64,000 nucleotides of DNA from Candidatus Binatus sp. (GTDB lineage Bacteria > Desulfobacterota > Binatia > Binatales > Binataceae). Numbering within the stretch: position 1 is the stretch's first letter; every line of letters begins with the position of its first letter. Below the pieces are notes generated by a model. It saw only the letters and a list, made by a program, of their open reading frames with translations, did no database searches and was not told where the DNA came from. The stretch spans positions 1-64,000 of the forward strand of contig NZ_DATCTO010000042.1 in assembly GCF_036567905.1 (NCBI RefSeq). Reading direction: 5' to 3'. Made by a program: the position numbers and the translations under genes. Positions 56,867-64,000 of this stretch are shown piece by piece.

Positions 56867-58002
56867 GCCGGCGCAATTTCAACCCCATCGCGCTCGCCGC
56901 GCTGGCGGCCGCCCTCGGCGCCGCAATTTCGGCCGCTGGATGCCACAGCGATTCGGCCGGTAGCGCCGCCGCGGTCCCTGAAGCGACCCCCGCGGTCCGA
57001 CTGGTTCGGCAGCAGGGCGTTGAGCTGATCCAGTTCAATGCCAACGAGGTTCCCGGTCTGGCGATGGAGGAGGTGCGCAACGTCGAGCTGCCGGGCCTGC
57101 TGGAAACATCCGGACAGATCACCTACGACGATCGCAGTGTCTCCACGATCGTTTCGCGCGTGCAGGGGCGAATCGAGCAAACGCGCGTCTCGCTGTGGGA
57201 CAACGTTCATCGCGGCGAAAAAATCGTCGCGCTCTACAGCCCCGACTTCATGACCGCGCAAGCCGAGTATCTCCAGGCTCACGAGTCTTCAATTCTACTG
57301 GCGGCGCCCGGCGTTGGGGCTTCGTCGGATTTTGCCGGCACTCTATTGCTGGCCGCCAAACGCAAACTGCAGTTTCTCGGGATGAGCGATGCCGACATCC
57401 AGGCCATCAAGGCGCCCGATCCTATTGTCTGGATGCGCGCGCCGATCAGCGGCACCGTCGTCGATAACAAGGTGCAGCGCGGGGCCGCCGTCAATCCGGG
57501 CGACGTGCTTTTCTCGCTCGGCACGCTCGACGACGTCTGGATCACCGGTGATATCTACGAGGACGATCTCGCACGCGTGCGCGTCGGCCAGCAGTTGTCG
57601 GCGGTAACGACCGCTTTTCCCGATGAAGTGTTCAAGGGCGTGATCGCGCGCATCAGTCCGAATATCGATCCCGCCACGCACACGCTGCAAATCCGCTGCG
57701 AAGTGAAAAATCCCGGCGCCAGGCTCAAACCGCAGATGCTTGCGAAGGTGACCATCGTCACGCGGCCCGGCCAGGCGCTGGTAATCCCTCAGGACGCCCT
57801 CGTATTCGACATCGACAACTATTACGCATTCGTCGAGGTGAGCCCCGGCACGTTCGAGCATCGCAGGGTCTCGATCGCGTCGTGGAGCCGCGTCGGCTAC
57901 GCGCGCGTGGTCTCCGGGCTCAAGGCCGGCGACCGCGTGGTCAGCGGCGAGACCCTCCAGGTGAACGCGCTATGGCACGAGGCTCACGGGGAAAGTTCCT
58001 AG
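56863..58002 (+). CDS. RND efflux periplasmic adaptor (CusB/CzcB-like)
   Basis: Membrane fusion protein joining the inner-membrane pump to the TolC channel. 379 residues. The N-terminus ends SAAGC (Cys27), a weak lipobox, so it may be lipid-anchored. Then come the barrel-sandwich domain (VSTIVSRVQGRIEQTRVSL, VHRGEKIVALYSPDF, APISGTVVDNKVQRGAAVNPGDVL in part), a short alpha-hairpin, the beta-barrel DDVWITGDIYEDDLARVRVGQ and the membrane-proximal part VIPQDALVF. The YSPDFMTAQAEYL segment is typical of CusB/CzcB-like adaptors. The substrate cannot be read from it. Confidence 0.88.
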   Translation: MSRRNFNPIALAALAAALGAAISAAGCHSDSAGSAAAVPEATPAVRLVRQQGVELIQFNANEVPGLAMEEVRNVELPGLLETSGQITYDDRSVSTIVSRVQGRIEQTRVSLWDNVHRGEKIVALYSPDFMTAQAEYLQAHESSILLAAPGVGASSDFAGTLLLAAKRKLQFLGMSDADIQAIKAPDPIVWMRAPISGTVVDNKVQRGAAVNPGDVLFSLGTLDDVWITGDIYEDDLARVRVGQQLSAVTTAFPDEVFKGVIARISPNIDPATHTLQIRCEVKNPGARLKPQMLAKVTIVTRPGQALVIPQDALVFDIDNYYAFVEVSPGTFEHRRVSIASWSRVGYARVVSGLKAGDRVVSGETLQVNALWHEAHGESS

Positions 58003-58046
58003 ACCCGGCGGCATTGCCGGTCGCAGCGGTAATCTTTGGCTAAGCG

Positions 58047-61000
58047 ATGATTCGATCGTTGATGGCGCTGGCGTTGCGCGAGCGGGTAGTCGTAATAGGC
58101 ATCGCGCTGATGCTGCTGCTGGCCGGCGCCTTTTCGTTCTCGCAACTGGATATCGAAGCCTATCCGGATCCGGTTCAGCCGCTGATCGAAGTGCTGACGC
58201 TGCCCAGCGGTCTCAGCGCCGAAGAAGTTGAAAAGCTGGTCACGGTGCCGACCGAATACGGCCTGGGCGGGATGCGCAATCTCGAGGCGATGCGCTCGAT
58301 CTCGCTGTACGGACTGTCGGACATTCGCTGCTACTTCTCGTGGGACAGTGACTACTACTGGGACCGCATCGAGACCGTCAATCGGCTGTCGTTTCTCAGT
58401 CTGCCGCAGGGCGTGACGCCCGGAATTTCGCCCGAGAATCCCATCGGCGAAATCTACCGTTACACGGTCGAGAGTTCCGATCACGATCTGACTAACGAGA
58501 AGACAATCGAGGACTGGGTACTCGAAAAGCAGATCCGCACGGTGCCGGGCGTCGAGGACGTTTCGGGTTTCGGTGGATTGACGAAGCAGTTCCAGGTCGA
58601 AGTCGATCCGCTCAAGCTCAACTACTACCAGGTTCCGCTGTCCACGTTGATCGCGGCGTTGCAGAACTCGAACACCAATTCCGGCGGCAACTATATGAGC
58701 GTCGGCGAGCAGGCTTTCGACGTCCGCGGGCTGGGCTTTTTCCGCGGTCTCGACGACATTCGCAACGTCGTGCTCAACGCCAACAAGTCCACCCCAATCA
58801 AGGTTTCCAACGTCGCCGAGGTAAAGATCGGCTACGCGCCGCGGCTCGGAATCGTCGGCAAGGACAATCAGAACGAGGTCGTCACCGGCATCGTCCTGAT
58901 GCGCAAGTACGGCAACACGCTCGCAACGCTCAAGGGCGTCGAGGCCAAGGTCCACCAACTCAACACCACGGGCATCCTGCCCAAGGGTTACAAGGTCGTG
59001 CCGTATTACGACCGCACGACACTGGTCGAGACCACGCTTCACACCGTGATCGAAAATCTCACCATCGGGATGGCGCTGGTCTTTCTGGTGCTGATTTTCT
59101 TTCTCGGCAACCTGCGCGCCGCAATCATCGCCGCGGTGAACATCCCGCTTGCGCTATGCGGGGCGTTCGCTCTGATGCACGCGACGGACACGCCCGCCAA
59201 TCTCATTTCTCTGGGCGCGATCGACTTCGGCATCATCATCGATACCACCGTCATCGTGATGGAAAACATCGAGCGCCACCTCACCGCGTCCGAGCACTCG
59301 ACCGAGAGTTATCGACTTCGCATTCTGGCCGCCGCGCAGGAAGTTGGCGGCCCGATGTTGTTCTCGACGATCATTTTCGTGATCGCATTCCTGCCGCTGT
59401 TCACGATGCGCGGGGTCGAGGGCGCCATCTTCTCACCGATGTCGCACACCTACGCGTTCGCGCTGGCCACCGCGATTCTGCTCGCAGTCACGTTGTCGCC
59501 GGTGCTGACTTCGTATTTCTTCGCGAAGGGGATGCGAACAGTTCGCAACCCCATCTGGTTGGGAATCGCAGCGTTCTACCACGGACTGTTTGTCCGGATC
59601 CTGCGTTGGCCGCGGTTGACGTTGACCGTAGTTGTTCTGCTGGTGGCCGGCGTGTTGTCGCTGTTTCCGCTGCTGGGCGGGCAGTTTCTGCCCAAGCTTG
59701 AGGAAGGAAACATCTGGGCGCACGCGACGATGCCGCTGACGATCTCGCTCGAGCATGGCGCCAAGCTGTGCAATCGGATGCGCGCCGTCTTCAAGAGCTT
59801 CCCGGAGGTCACCTCGGTTGTGTCGCAGCTCGGCCGCCCCGACGACGGCACCGAGACCACGGGTTTTTTCAACATTGAATTCGCGGTCGATCTCAAACCC
59901 GACACCCAATGGCCCGCCGGGATCGACAAACCTAAACTCGTCAAGCAGATTGACGACAAACTCACACGGCAGTTTCCGGGCGTGAGCTTCAGCTACTCGC
60001 AAAATATCGAAGACAACATCGACGAAGCGATCTCGGGGGTAAAAGCCGGGGAAAATGCGATCAAGGTTTTCGGACCGGACCTGGCGACCGACGAGCGTCT
60101 CGCCAACGACATCAGGGAATCCCTGGGCGGGGTTTCCGGAGTCGTTGATGGAGTGGTGTTGCGTTCGATGGGCCAGCCCAATCTGCAAATCACCCCGGAC
60201 CGCGCCGCTTGCGCGCGTTATGGACTCAACGTCGGCGATGTCGGCGCCGTGGTGCAGGCCGCGATTGGCGGCCAGGCCGTCACCCAAGTGCTCGATGGCG
60301 ACCGGCGCTTCGACCTGGTCGTGCGATGGAAGCCCCAGTACCGCCAGAGCCTCGACGCGATCCGCCAGATCCGCGTCAACCTCCCGGCCGGCGGTCAGAT
60401 CCCGCTTGACCAGATCTCCAAAATCGAGACCGCCGAAGGCGCGTCATTCATCTACCGTGAGGCTCTGCAACGGTACGTGCCGGTCAGGTTTTCCGTCCGT
60501 AACCGCGATTTGCAGAGCACCGTCGAAGAGGCCAAGCGGCGAATCGCGAAGGAAGTCCATCTTCCCGAAGGCGTGCATCTCGAATGGTCGGGCGAGTACG
60601 GCGAGCTTCAGGCCGCCAATCGCCGCCTCATGATCGTCGTGCCGTTCGCGCTGTTGCTCATCGCCGGTGTTCTCTACGGCGCGACGCAATCGCTGGTCGA
60701 CACCTTCATCATCATGGCGCAGATTCCGGTGGCGTGTCTCGGCGGCGTCCTCGCGTTGATTATCACCGGCACCTCGTTCAGCGTGTCGGCGGGCGTGGGC
60801 TTCATTTCGATTTTCGGAATCGCCGTGATGGACGGTATTCTGCTGAGCTTCTACATCCGCCGCTTGTGGGAGGAAGGGCATCCATTCGTCGAGTCGATCA
60901 TCACCGGGTCCGACCGTCGTCTGCGCGCCACGATGATGACCGACCTGGTTGACGCGCTCGGCCTGCTGCCCGCGGCAATTTCGACCCGAATCGGCGCTCA

Positions 61001-61169
61001 GACGCAGCAGCCGCTGGCGATCGTCGTCATCGGAGGCGCGCTGGCGATCATGCTACTGACGCGAATTCTGCAGCCGGTATTGATCTTCCTGTGCCATCGC
61101 CGGCTGCGCCTTGCCGATCAGGACCGCCCGCCCCTGACGCAGCCGGTGGGAGTCGATCTTCCGGACTGA
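58047..61169 (+). CDS. Heavy-metal RND efflux transporter (CusA/CzcA family)
   Basis: Proton-driven inner-membrane pump with 12 predicted TMs in two repeats and two large periplasmic loops; 1040 residues. The HME-type TM4 motif is SLGAIDFGIIIDTTVIVMEN, with Asp393 and Asp399 in the proton-relay positions. Other HME blocks are TMRGVEGAIFSPMSHTYAFA, LSLTL-like LLAVTLSPVLTSYF, and in the second half GVGFISIFGIAVMDGILL, where CzcA/CusA have GVAVLNG. The N-terminus DIEAYPDPVQPLIEVLTLPS is also typical. Third gene of the set, 45 bp after the adaptor. Whether it moves Cu/Ag, Co/Zn/Cd or Ni is not decided by these motifs. Confidence 0.9.
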   Translation: MIRSLMALALRERVVVIGIALMLLLAGAFSFSQLDIEAYPDPVQPLIEVLTLPSGLSAEEVEKLVTVPTEYGLGGMRNLEAMRSISLYGLSDIRCYFSWDSDYYWDRIETVNRLSFLSLPQGVTPGISPENPIGEIYRYTVESSDHDLTNEKTIEDWVLEKQIRTVPGVEDVSGFGGLTKQFQVEVDPLKLNYYQVPLSTLIAALQNSNTNSGGNYMSVGEQAFDVRGLGFFRGLDDIRNVVLNANKSTPIKVSNVAEVKIGYAPRLGIVGKDNQNEVVTGIVLMRKYGNTLATLKGVEAKVHQLNTTGILPKGYKVVPYYDRTTLVETTLHTVIENLTIGMALVFLVLIFFLGNLRAAIIAAVNIPLALCGAFALMHATDTPANLISLGAIDFGIIIDTTVIVMENIERHLTASEHSTESYRLRILAAAQEVGGPMLFSTIIFVIAFLPLFTMRGVEGAIFSPMSHTYAFALATAILLAVTLSPVLTSYFFAKGMRTVRNPIWLGIAAFYHGLFVRILRWPRLTLTVVVLLVAGVLSLFPLLGGQFLPKLEEGNIWAHATMPLTISLEHGAKLCNRMRAVFKSFPEVTSVVSQLGRPDDGTETTGFFNIEFAVDLKPDTQWPAGIDKPKLVKQIDDKLTRQFPGVSFSYSQNIEDNIDEAISGVKAGENAIKVFGPDLATDERLANDIRESLGGVSGVVDGVVLRSMGQPNLQITPDRAACARYGLNVGDVGAVVQAAIGGQAVTQVLDGDRRFDLVVRWKPQYRQSLDAIRQIRVNLPAGGQIPLDQISKIETAEGASFIYREALQRYVPVRFSVRNRDLQSTVEEAKRRIAKEVHLPEGVHLEWSGEYGELQAANRRLMIVVPFALLLIAGVLYGATQSLVDTFIIMAQIPVACLGGVLALIITGTSFSVSAGVGFISIFGIAVMDGILLSFYIRRLWEEGHPFVESIITGSDRRLRATMMTDLVDALGLLPAAISTRIGAQTQQPLAIVVIGGALAIMLLTRILQPVLIFLCHRRLRLADQDRPPLTQPVGVDLPD

Positions 61170-61254
61170 TACGGTGAACCGCTGCGCCCGCTCATAGCCA
61201 GGCCTCGCCGCGCACCGCGAAGCGTGGTAAACGGGCGCAAGGAGGATCCGGGCG

Positions 61255-62097
61255 ATGGAATTCGAGATGCTCGCGAGCGGCTACGGCCTGCTCGAAGCGC
61301 CGCGCGTCGATGATCTCGGCCGTCTCTACTTCAGTGACATTCCCAACGGCGGCGTTTACCGGCGCAATCCCGGCGGCAACGTCGAAACGCTGATTCCCAA
61401 GCGCAAGGGCGTCGGCGGAATGATTTTCAACGCCAGCGGCGGGCTCGTGCTCACCGGCCGCGGCCTGATTCATTGGGATGAGAAGACCGGCCGCAGCCGC
61501 GATCTATTCGTCGCTTGGGGAGGCAAGCCCGTCGGCATGAACGATCTTACCACCGACGATCACGGCAGCATTTACACCGGAACCATCAACTTCGATCCGC
61601 TGAGCAACGAGCAGCCGATTCCGGGCAGCCTGTTCCGCATCGATCCTCCCGGTCGCGCGGTGAAGTTGTGGGACGGCATCGAGGTCAGCAACGGGCTCGG
61701 CCTCAGCCCCGACCGAAAACACCTGTATCATTCGGATTCCCCCACCGGCGCGGTGTGGGTTTACGACGTTACTCACGAGCGCGGCGTCAAGGACCGGCGC
61801 GTCTTTGCCAGGATGCCCGCGGGATTGCCCGATGGGCTGGCGGTCGATGCGCAAGGCGGCGTGTGGGTTGCGGCTTTCCGCGCCGGCGAGGTCGTCCATT
61901 TCCTGAAAGATGGCGCCGTGGCCGAGCGAATCAAGTTGCCGGCCACGATGGTGACCAGCCTGGTCTTCGCAGGCCGCGACCTGCGGGACCTCTACGTCGT
62001 GACCGCAGACAACACCGACGATCCAAGTCGCAAGGGAACGATTTTCCGCGCGCGCGCCGACGTGCCCGGCCTGCCAGTGCCGAAAGCGAACTTTTAG
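61255..62097 (+). CDS. SMP-30/gluconolactonase-like protein
   Basis: Six-bladed beta-propeller of the SMP-30/LRE family (regucalcin, gluconolactonase). 280 residues with the four metal ligands in expected places: Glu14 (LLEAPRVDD), Asn96 (GMNDLTTDDHG), Asn146 (VSNGLGLSPD) and Asp193 (LPDGLAVDAQGG). No signal peptide. A strong AAGGAGG (61239-61245) precedes the ATG. It follows the efflux set by 85 bp and converges on the EamA gene. The lactone or ester substrate is not known. Confidence 0.85.
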   Translation: MEFEMLASGYGLLEAPRVDDLGRLYFSDIPNGGVYRRNPGGNVETLIPKRKGVGGMIFNASGGLVLTGRGLIHWDEKTGRSRDLFVAWGGKPVGMNDLTTDDHGSIYTGTINFDPLSNEQPIPGSLFRIDPPGRAVKLWDGIEVSNGLGLSPDRKHLYHSDSPTGAVWVYDVTHERGVKDRRVFARMPAGLPDGLAVDAQGGVWVAAFRAGEVVHFLKDGAVAERIKLPATMVTSLVFAGRDLRDLYVVTADNTDDPSRKGTIFRARADVPGLPVPKANF

Positions 62098-62108
62098 TTT
62101 TTCGCTTT
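62083..62108. terminator. Possible bidirectional terminator between convergent genes
   Basis: AAAGCGAA (62083-62090) pairs with TTCGCTTT (62101-62108) around a 10-base T-rich loop. The stem overlaps the end of the SMP-30-type gene. Only a short TT follows on the plus strand. Confidence 0.35.
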
Positions 62109-62999
62109 TTAGTTCTCGACCGCGGCCCGGGTCACGATCCGATCTTCTGACGACTGCGCGCGCGATCCAGCCAGCAGTGCGCCCGCCGCGATCGTCAATG
62201 CGAATGCGCCAATCCGCATCGCGGCGGGCACCGAACCCGTCGGCAATCGTTCGCCGAACGCGATCATCCCGCCGGCGATCGGTACGATGTTCGACAGTGC
62301 CCCCGACAGCGGCATCGCTATTATCCCGCGCGCCGAATGAAACGAGTTCTGCAGCAGGACAATCCCGACGATGTTGGCGACGATCAGGCCGTACACGTAA
62401 GGATTCGATACGATTCGAAGCGCGAGCGAAGCGGCGGCGCTGGCGGTGAACTCTTCGGTCATCGCCTTGGTGAACAATCCTCCCAGGCCGAACGCGACAC
62501 CAGATAGAATCGCCGCCGCGGCGCCGCTGGCGTTCAGCCGTGCGACGGCCATCGGCGCGAGCCCTGCGACCGTCAACAGCGCGGAAAACATCAACAGCGT
62601 TCCGGGTTCGAACGCACCTTCGGTCTCGCCGGCCTGAAGCGACAGCGTCAGCATCAGCATCCCGAGCACGATCGCGCCGATGCCGACCCATTCGCGCCGA
62701 TTCGCGCGCTCGCCAAGAATCACCACCGACGCGATTACGAACAGCGCGATCCCGCCCTGCATCATCACCGCCACCATCGAAACCGGCGCCCTCGACACCG
62801 CAATCACGTAGAGCGCCCAGCCCGCGGTCTGCACGCCGAGTCCGCCGATCCACATGGGATCGCGAATCCAGGCGACGATCGCGCCGATCGTATTCGCGCC
62901 GGCCGCCATTGGCAGATGCGCCGAGCGGCTCTTCATCATCAGCAGGCCGAGCGCCATCAGCACGCTGGCAACGATCGCGATGGACAGGTAGAAGATCAC
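62109..62999 (-). CDS. EamA/DMT-family transporter
   Basis: Inner-membrane transporter of the drug/metabolite superfamily with about ten TM helices in two EamA repeats (e.g. GWALYVIAVSRAPVSMVAVM, FVIASVVILGERANRREWVG, GIIAMPLSGALSNIVPIAGG, IAFGERLPTGSVPAAMRIGA). The likely start is GTG 62997-62999 (VIFYLSIAIVASVLMALGLL), only 5 bp after the stop of the glycosyltransferase, so the two are in one operon. The longer open frame runs back through the upstream gene. Family members move amino acids, drugs or lipid-linked sugars; coupling to a lipid glycosyltransferase hints at the last, as inference. Confidence 0.8.
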   Translation of the reverse strand: MIFYLSIAIVASVLMALGLLMMKSRSAHLPMAAGANTIGAIVAWIRDPMWIGGLGVQTAGWALYVIAVSRAPVSMVAVMMQGGIALFVIASVVILGERANRREWVGIGAIVLGMLMLTLSLQAGETEGAFEPGTLLMFSALLTVAGLAPMAVARLNASGAAAAILSGVAFGLGGLFTKAMTEEFTASAAASLALRIVSNPYVYGLIVANIVGIVLLQNSFHSARGIIAMPLSGALSNIVPIAGGMIAFGERLPTGSVPAAMRIGAFALTIAAGALLAGSRAQSSEDRIVTRAAVEN

Positions 63000-63004
63000 C
63001 GCCT

Positions 63005-64000
63005 TCAGTTCTTCACTTCGCGCATCGCGCCGCCTCGGATCACCTTGAACTGGCGTCCGGCCCACATCACTTTGTTGCTGAGCAGGCTGGCAAACCAGAC
63101 CCCGGTCATTATCAGGTCCTTGATCGGAACCATCCACAGCTCGGTCAGCATCTCGGGCATCTTGAGCACGCGGCCGACGATTACCGCCGACATCGCGAGC
63201 CGCGCCGCAACTACCAGCACCAATGCCGCAAAGGCCGCGGCGCTGCCGCGTGAGATCGCAAGCCCCATCAGCGCCCAGAACGGGCCGTGTATCAGGACTG
63301 TCGCGATGCTGATCGGGCGCACGGTGCGGTAGGTGCGCGCCCAGCGGAGCTGATGATGCCAGAATTCAGCGAAGTTCTTTTCCTCGCAGGTCAACGTGAC
63401 CAGCGAATCGGACAGCTTGATCTCGTAGCCCTGCGCATTGGTGAAGTTGCCCAGGTAGAAGTCGTCGGCGAGCATGTCCTTGACCGCGCGGAATCCGCCC
63501 GCGGCCTCCAGCACCGGGCGTTTGATGGCGATCGTCGCGCCGAGTGCATAATGCATCGGCTCGATCATTTCGGCGAGCAGAATCTGCGGTAGAAAATCGG
63601 TGTTGACATAGAGCGCCTCCAGCCGCGAGGCGAACGAGCCGCCCGGGCGCGCCCGATACGCGCAGGTCACGATGCCGATTTTATCGTCGGAGATCAGTTC
63701 GCCGACAATCCGCTTGAGGTAGTCGCGCTCGACGGATACATCGGCGTCGCTCAGTACGAATACTTCGGCCTTCTCGGCCCGATCCGCCATCTTCACCAGC
63801 TTCGCGATCTTGTGATTGCTGCAGCCGGGCTCTTCGCCTACGACAAGCGTGATGCTCGCGTGCTGGTAGCGTTGGCGGAGTGCGACCGGAACTTCGGCGG
63901 CCGTATCCTCGTAGTTCTCGACGCCAAAATAAAAGTCGGCCCGCGGGTACGCGATTTCCAGAAAGCTGACCAGGTTGGCCGCCAGCGAATCGCTGGTCCC
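63005..64000 (-). CDS. hpnI: Partial HpnI-like (family 21) glycosyltransferase
   Basis: The 3' part (332 codons) of a gene whose start lies beyond the window. It matches ceramide-glucosyltransferase-like enzymes, in particular HpnI of hopanoid biosynthesis, which adds N-acetylglucosamine to bacteriohopanetetrol. Motifs: FVLSDADVSVERDYL (nucleotide-sugar Asp), LADDFYLGNFTNAQG (ADDF) and HHQLRWARTYRTVRP (QxxRW). Two or three C-terminal TM segments follow, with VPIKDLIMTGVWFASLLSNK near the end, as in HpnI. It is the first known gene of an operon with the EamA transporter. Other hpn genes would be expected upstream of the window edge but cannot be seen. Confidence 0.8.
   Translation of the reverse strand, partial: GTSDSLAANLVSFLEIAYPRADFYFGVENYEDTAAEVPVALRQRYQHASITLVVGEEPGCSNHKIAKLVKMADRAEKAEVFVLSDADVSVERDYLKRIVGELISDDKIGIVTCAYRARPGGSFASRLEALYVNTDFLPQILLAEMIEPMHYALGATIAIKRPVLEAAGGFRAVKDMLADDFYLGNFTNAQGYEIKLSDSLVTLTCEEKNFAEFWHHQLRWARTYRTVRPISIATVLIHGPFWALMGLAISRGSAAAFAALVLVVAARLAMSAVIVGRVLKMPEMLTELWMVPIKDLIMTGVWFASLLSNKVMWAGRQFKVIRGGAMREVKN

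Overview
The window is GC-rich chromosomal DNA from a diderm (Gram-negative type) bacterium. Evidence for two membranes is the lipoprotein-sorting transporter LolCD, the LPS-export permeases LptF and LptG, an LpxL/HtrB-type acyltransferase, a type II secretin, a TolC-type channel with an RND efflux pump, and a hopanoid-type glycosyltransferase. The tRNA order Thr-Tyr-Gly-Thr ahead of rpmG, tRNA-Trp and secE-nusG, together with the spelling of several proteins, suggests a lineage once grouped with the Deltaproteobacteria (Desulfobacterota, Binatota or similar). That placement is inference; I cannot fix it by eye.

Layout. Positions 1-13996 hold envelope and metabolic genes: lolD-lolC (minus), gspD, an LpxL-like acyltransferase, an alpha/beta hydrolase and a GH88/GH105 hydrolase (minus), a DUF971 protein, a TPR protein (minus), moaA, lptG-lptF (minus) and an RlmB-type rRNA methyltransferase. 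A small basic hypothetical protein (minus) follows. From 14511 to 47746 comes the translation and transcription core, all on the plus strand: a promoter, tRNA-Thr, -Tyr, -Gly, -Thr, rpmG, tRNA-Trp, secE-nusG, rplKAJL, rpoBC, a strong terminator, rpsL-rpsG-fusA-tuf, and then the complete S10, spc and alpha operons joined end to end (rpsJ to rplQ), closed by a second strong terminator. adk, map, infA and rpmJ sit at the spc/alpha junction. From 47772 to the end are a small hypothetical gene, tldD-tldE, a Crp/Fnr-type regulator, clpB, a monohaem cytochrome c, a three-gene CusCBA/CzcCBA-like metal-efflux set, an SMP-30-type lactonase, and an EamA transporter downstream of a partial HpnI-like glycosyltransferase that runs off the window.

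The window is mostly housekeeping and I do not see a clearly new biological system. The most interesting signals lie inside conserved genes: a four-cysteine segment in EF-Tu, arginine at S12 residue 88 (a streptomycin-resistance substitution elsewhere), loss of the usual second tuf from the tRNA array, an inverted-repeat element between rpsE and rpmD in the spc operon, an alanine-rich insert in the RNA polymerase beta-prime subunit, and Ala/Lys/Pro tails on several ribosomal proteins.
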